From NCBI RefSeq assembly GCF_021728535.1, contig NZ_JAKKDU010000013.1:1-64000 (forward strand): 64,000 nucleotides of DNA. Direction: 5' to 3'. A model generated the notes under the pieces. It saw only the letters and a list, made by a program, of their open reading frames with translations, did not search any database and had not been told where the DNA came from. The DNA comes from Wocania arenilitoris (GTDB lineage: Bacteria > Bacteroidota > Bacteroidia > Flavobacteriales > Flavobacteriaceae). A program made the position numbers and the translations under genes. Position 1 is the first letter of the stretch. The number at the start of each line of letters is the position of its first letter. Below are positions 60,416-64,000 of the stretch, piece by piece.

Positions 60416-60928
60416 ATGAAAACAATTAAATATGTATTATTATCTGTTTTTTCTTGTGCAATATTAGTAGGTTGCGGAGAAAAAGAAGAAAAAAAGAAAG
60501 AAGGTTTTTCGTACGAAAACAAAACAAAAGAAACTAAAAAAGTTGTAGAAGAAGATATAAGTAAGGTGGTTTTAACATCTAACGATTTAATGCAGTATAA
60601 TAAAACTGAGATTAAAGTAAAAGCTGGGAAAAAAGTAAAATTAACACTTAGGCACATAGGAAAGTTAGATAAAAAAGTAATGGGGCATAACTTTGTTTTA
60701 TTAAAGCAAGGTGTTAGTGTTTCAGAATTTGGAAACAAAGCGGCTACTTTTGCAAATAATGAGTATATCCCTAATGATACTCAGGATCTAATAGCACATA
60801 CCAAATTAATTGGTGCAGGAGAAACAGCTGTTATAGAATTTGATGCTCCAAAACCTGGTGAGTACGATTTTTTATGTAGTTTTCCAGGGCATTATGCTAT
60901 TATGAAAGGAAAGTTTATTGTTGAGTAA
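60416..60928 (+). CDS. azu: Azurin (blue copper lipoprotein)
   Basis: Periplasmic, membrane-tethered type 1 copper electron carrier. The 170-aa precursor has a lipoprotein signal ending VGC (Cys20) followed by a Lys/Glu-rich linker. The cupredoxin domain has all four ligands: His91 in MGHNFVLL, Cys154 and His159 in LCSFPGHYAIMKG, and axial Met163. It probably delivers electrons between a dehydrogenase and a cytochrome. It is followed by an intrinsic terminator. An identical 25-bp element occurs upstream of it and of the DUF1080 gene, so co-regulation is suggested. Confidence 0.95.
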   Translation: MKTIKYVLLSVFSCAILVGCGEKEEKKKEGFSYENKTKETKKVVEEDISKVVLTSNDLMQYNKTEIKVKAGKKVKLTLRHIGKLDKKVMGHNFVLLKQGVSVSEFGNKAATFANNEYIPNDTQDLIAHTKLIGAGETAVIEFDAPKPGEYDFLCSFPGHYAIMKGKFIVE

Positions 60929-60955
60929 AACATAAATAATAATTCTATCAAAAAA

Positions 60956-60989
60956 TTAAAAAGTCTGAGTTTTACACTCAGATTTTTTT
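60956..60989 (+). terminator. Intrinsic terminator after azurin
   Basis: TCTGAG (60964-60969), a 7-base loop, CTCAGA (60977-60982), then a run of seven T (60983-60989), with A residues before the stem. A standard factor-independent terminator, placed about 30 bases past the azurin stop. Confidence 0.85.
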
Positions 60990-61027
60990 ATGGATATAAT
61001 ATTATTCTAGATTTTAATAGCTTATTA

Positions 61028-61052
61028 ATTTTAGTATAATTTATTTCAGTGA
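61028..61052 (+). promoter_or_regulatory. Shared 25-bp element, copy upstream of the DUF1080 gene
   Basis: Identical to 60302-60326. It lies 62 bases before the ATG at 61115, after the azurin terminator, so the DUF1080 gene has its own control region. Confidence 0.5.
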
Positions 61053-61114
61053 ATAATACTGTACAAAAATGTTGATATAAATTTCTAAATTAGAGGTTTT
61101 AATAGAAAATATAC

Positions 61115-63001
61115 ATGAAAATTAAACTTTTATTAATCCTTGTTTTTATTGGGCTTAATTTGCCTGCCCAAAATCAAATAAAACTTGACAATTTAAATGA
61201 TTTTAAAGAACAAGCTGGAAACTGGAAAATAGTAGGAGATGTTACAGTAAATAGACATATTGATGTGCATCATAAAGAAACAGAAAAACACGATTTAAAA
61301 AAGAAAAATAGAAGAAGGAAGAAGGATTATGTTGAACCACCAAAAGCCATCACATTCACTCCCGGAACTGGAATTATTTTAAATATAAATGATAAAGAAA
61401 AAAATGATGCTTTAATTACAAATTGGAAACACGGAGATTTAATACTTGAGTTAGAAGTATTACTTCCTAAAGGCTCTAATTCTGGTATATATTTTCAAGG
61501 CAGGTATGAATTACAAATTAAAGATAGTTGGGGTGTTAAAAACCCTTTAGGATCTGATATGGGTGGATTTCATAACAATTGGGAAAAAACTGAAAACAAA
61601 ATATTTAGAGGTATTCCTCCAACAAGTAATGCTTCAAAAGCTCCAGGATTATGGCAAAAATATAAGGTACATTTTCAGGCACCAAGATTTAACGATGCTG
61701 GTGAAAAAATTTCAAATGCTAAATTTATTTCAGTAGATTTAAATGGTGTTAGAATTCATAATAATGTTGAAGTTTCAACATATACTGGTGGTCCTATTGA
61801 AAAAAATGAAGTAGCAAAAGGGCCATTATTAATTCAAGGAAATCATGGTCCCGTAGCTATTCGTAATATAAAATATCAGGCATTTAGCGAACCTTCTGTT
61901 ACGCTTACATCACTTTCACAAATTTCATATTTAGGAGCATTTAAGGGTTTAGAAGAGTTAAACGATCGCCACAAAGTATTTTCAGGAAAAGCAAAAGATA
62001 TCAATATACTTAGTTTAGGAGAAGAAGATAATTATGGTGTGATATACGTTGGTACTTTTAATGTAGAGGAAGAAGACGATTACACGTTTAGTGTTGGGTA
62101 TACAGGAGGTGTTAAATTAGTTGTTGATAACAATATAATTGTAGAAAATAATTCATCAAGTGCTCAAGAATTATTAAATGGTGAGATAAAATTATCAAAA
62201 GGGCAACACAAGTTTATCCTTATCAATATTAAATCTGCAGGTTGGAGAGCACCTCGGTTAGGACTATCAATTAAAACGAAATCTACCAATGCTACAGATT
62301 TTCATGCCTATGATTCCTATCCACTTAATTTAAGTACTATATCTCCAATTTTTGTAGAACCAGATTCTAAACCACGTCTATTAAGGGCTTTTGTAGCTTT
62401 TAAAGGAGGTGGCAAAAGATTGTCTCACACTATTGGTGTTGGTACACCAGAAGGTGTAAATTATATTTACGATTTACAAGCAGCTAATCTTGTTGGTGTT
62501 TGGAGAGGCGATTTTGTTGACGCAACACCTATGTGGCATAATCGTGGAGACGGGTCCTTTAAACCAAGAGGAGATGTTCAATGGACATTTTTAAATCAAC
62601 CTATTGCACAACTTTCAAACTTTAATGAAGCATTCCCTAAAACTGGAATGGCTCCAGATTTTATTTCTAAAGGATATATTATTAATAAGGCTACAGGGTT
62701 GCCAATATTTAAACATCACTATAAAGGTGTTGATATTCAAAATAAAGTAACCATGGATGCTACCAATAATTATTTGATTCATGATATTCAATTTTCAAAA
62801 TCTGGTTTAGCAAATTGGTACTGTAAGTTGGCTTCTGGAAAAGTTAAAAAAATGCCTGACGGTGCTTATCTTATAGAAAACGAGCAGTATTATGTTAAAG
62901 TTTTATCTGGACAAATTCCTATAGTAAGAGAAGTAAAAGGAGAAACAGAATTAATAATTCCTGTTGACGGTAGTAAAGTTAAATATGGAATAATTTGGTA
63001 A
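61115..63001 (+). CDS. DUF1080 (3-keto-disaccharide hydrolase-like) secreted protein with C-terminal domain
   Basis: A 628-aa exported protein (signal MKIKLLLILVFIGLNLPAQN). Residues about 25-255 are a concanavalin-like DUF1080 fold: WKHGDLILELEVLLPKGSNS, GIYFQGRYELQIKDSWGVKN (about 127-146), and a late GPLLIQGNHGPVAIRNIKY. Some DUF1080 proteins are now known as 3-keto-glycoside hydrolases, and the annotation rests on that. A beta-rich PA14-like region follows (about 315-400, VEEEDDYTFSVGYTGGVKLV), then a C-terminal unit from about 415 with GGGKRLSHTIGVGTPEGVNY and WRGDFVDATPMWHNRGDGSF that I associate with sugar-binding or cytochrome-neighbour proteins. It precedes the propeller gene by two bases, forming one operon. 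Confidence 0.82.
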   Translation: MKIKLLLILVFIGLNLPAQNQIKLDNLNDFKEQAGNWKIVGDVTVNRHIDVHHKETEKHDLKKKNRRRKKDYVEPPKAITFTPGTGIILNINDKEKNDALITNWKHGDLILELEVLLPKGSNSGIYFQGRYELQIKDSWGVKNPLGSDMGGFHNNWEKTENKIFRGIPPTSNASKAPGLWQKYKVHFQAPRFNDAGEKISNAKFISVDLNGVRIHNNVEVSTYTGGPIEKNEVAKGPLLIQGNHGPVAIRNIKYQAFSEPSVTLTSLSQISYLGAFKGLEELNDRHKVFSGKAKDINILSLGEEDNYGVIYVGTFNVEEEDDYTFSVGYTGGVKLVVDNNIIVENNSSSAQELLNGEIKLSKGQHKFILINIKSAGWRAPRLGLSIKTKSTNATDFHAYDSYPLNLSTISPIFVEPDSKPRLLRAFVAFKGGGKRLSHTIGVGTPEGVNYIYDLQAANLVGVWRGDFVDATPMWHNRGDGSFKPRGDVQWTFLNQPIAQLSNFNEAFPKTGMAPDFISKGYIINKATGLPIFKHHYKGVDIQNKVTMDATNNYLIHDIQFSKSGLANWYCKLASGKVKKMPDGAYLIENEQYYVKVLSGQIPIVREVKGETELIIPVDGSKVKYGIIW

Positions 63002-63030
63002 ACATGATAAACAAAATAATTCATAATAAA

Positions 63031-64000
63031 ATGAATAGTATAAAATTGCTAGTATTAGTTTTTGTGATTGGTTTTTCGCAAATTATATTAGCTCAAAATA
63101 CACCTAAAGAAGAAGATTATTATCGTATAACAAAAGTGCCAACACCAGAAGGTGTTCTTGTTGAAGGTGGTGGCGTTTTAGTATTACCAGATGGTACCGT
63201 TGCAGTTTGTACAAGACGAGGTGATGTATGGATTATTGAAAACCCAACCATGTCTAACGGATATCCATCAAAGTTTATAAAATTTGCTTCTGGTTTGCAC
63301 GAGCCATTAGGTTTAGCTTATCGTAATGGAGCAATTTATACAGCGCAAAGAGGAGAGCTAACAAAGTTAGTAGATACTGATGGAGATAGAATTGCTGATG
63401 TTTACGAAACCGTTTATGCATGGCCATTATCAACCCATTATCACGAATATTCTTTTGGACCAGTTTTAACTCCAGATGGTGACTTTTTTGTTACTACTAA
63501 TGTTGCTTTTGGAGCTGAAGAGTGGTGGCGTGGAGAAAGTCGTGTGCCTTGGAGAGGTTGGACTATGAAAATTACAGAAGACGGACAAATGGAGCCTTGG
63601 GCAACAGGAATGCGTTCTCCAGCTGGTTATGGCTTAATTGATGGCGAATTATTTTATACCGATAATCAAGGTGATTGGCAGGGGTCGGGTGCGTTATGGC
63701 ATGTGCCAAAAGGAGCGTTTACTGGTCATCCAGCTGGTTTAAAATGGGCAAAGCATAAAGATTCTCCTATTAACTTTACTGAAAAAGATTTTTATAGTAA
63801 AATTGATATCAGGCAAGTAAAAAAAGACGGGCGATATGTAAAGCCAGAAAATATTATGGATGAAGAAGATCCTGATTTTAAATACGAAATGAAAGCGCAT
63901 TTTCCGCAGTTGCAATTACCTGCTGTTATACTACCTCATGGTATTTTAGGAATTTCAAACTCTGAAGTAAAAGTAGATGAAACAGGAGGGAAATTTGGAC
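63031..64000 (+). CDS. Secreted beta-propeller sugar dehydrogenase-like protein, 5' part (cut by window end)
   Basis: 323 codons are visible. The signal MNSIKLLVLVFVIGFSQIILAQ starts at the ATG 63031; an ATG at 63004 in frame would add nine residues. Propeller repeats are clear: GGGVLVLPDGTVAVCTRRGD, HEPLGLAYRNGAIYTAQRGE, LVDTDGDRIADVYETVYAWP, GPVLTPDGDFFVTTNVAFG and GMRSPAGYGLIDGELFYTDN. This is the soluble glucose/sorbosone-dehydrogenase type of propeller found in putative membrane-bound dehydrogenases. It may carry a heme or cofactor domain downstream, which lies outside the window. Two bases separate the preceding stop from the 63004 ATG. Confidence 0.75.
   Translation, partial: MNSIKLLVLVFVIGFSQIILAQNTPKEEDYYRITKVPTPEGVLVEGGGVLVLPDGTVAVCTRRGDVWIIENPTMSNGYPSKFIKFASGLHEPLGLAYRNGAIYTAQRGELTKLVDTDGDRIADVYETVYAWPLSTHYHEYSFGPVLTPDGDFFVTTNVAFGAEEWWRGESRVPWRGWTMKITEDGQMEPWATGMRSPAGYGLIDGELFYTDNQGDWQGSGALWHVPKGAFTGHPAGLKWAKHKDSPINFTEKDFYSKIDIRQVKKDGRYVKPENIMDEEDPDFKYEMKAHFPQLQLPAVILPHGILGISNSEVKVDETGGKFG

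Overview
The window looks like a chromosome segment of a member of the Flavobacteriaceae (Bacteroidota). The sequence is AT-rich throughout and genes are packed tightly with one- to four-base start/stop overlaps. SecA is long (1117 aa), several genes can only start at TTG, and promoters carry TAnnTTTG-like -7 boxes. Family content fits too: a PorV/PorQ-family protein, DUF2795, DUF4105, the recQ-kdsD-tatC-lptB block, azurin, DUF1080 and an N-acylneuraminate-type nucleotidyltransferase/HAD fusion. I cannot name the genus.

Layout. (1) 1-3045: the cut end of an IS3-type element, then four unrelated small genes on the minus strand separated by about 135-bp structured repeats. Each gene is bracketed by its own short complementary ends (GTTA.../...TAAC). 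This is the layout of an integron gene-cassette array with attC sites, but no integrase gene is visible. (2) 3.5-11.2 kb: housekeeping genes on the minus strand (secA, a DUF2795 gene, a PduO-type adenosyltransferase, an O-methyltransferase-like gene, an ABC-F ATPase) with two kinds of intergenic repeat. (3) 11.3-46.3 kb: one long plus-strand surface-polysaccharide locus: Wza- and Wzc-like export/kinase genes, Wzm/Wzt-like ABC exporter, about 18 glycosyltransferases or likely glycosyltransferases, two SAM methyltransferases, a nucleotide-sugar epimerase, a nonulosonate-type synthase with a CMP-transferase/phosphatase fusion, a pyruvyltransferase, an acyltransferase, a WecE-type aminotransferase, a Wzy/WaaL-like membrane protein and a final initiating sugar-phosphate transferase. 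(4) 46.3-55 kb: DUF4105 and PorV/PorQ-family genes, pssA, a DUF808 gene, an SPFH/Arc operon, a degraded GIY-YIG element between inverted repeats, then lptB, a CMD-family gene, tatC and kdsD. (5) 55.2-64 kb: recQ, a secreted sulfatase, a cyclophilin-FKBP fusion, azurin, a DUF1080 protein and the first part of a secreted beta-propeller dehydrogenase-like gene cut by the window end.

How it fits together. The polysaccharide locus combines Wzy-pathway export parts (Wza/Wzc, a Wzy/WaaL-like protein) with an ABC exporter and has no flippase gene in view, so the polymer assembly route is ambiguous. At the right end, azurin and the DUF1080 gene share an identical 25-bp upstream element, pointing to co-regulation of a copper electron carrier with a sugar-oxidation/3-keto-glycoside operon. 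The feature most worth follow-up is the cassette array at the left edge: its repeats keep stem pairing while the stem sequences change between copies.
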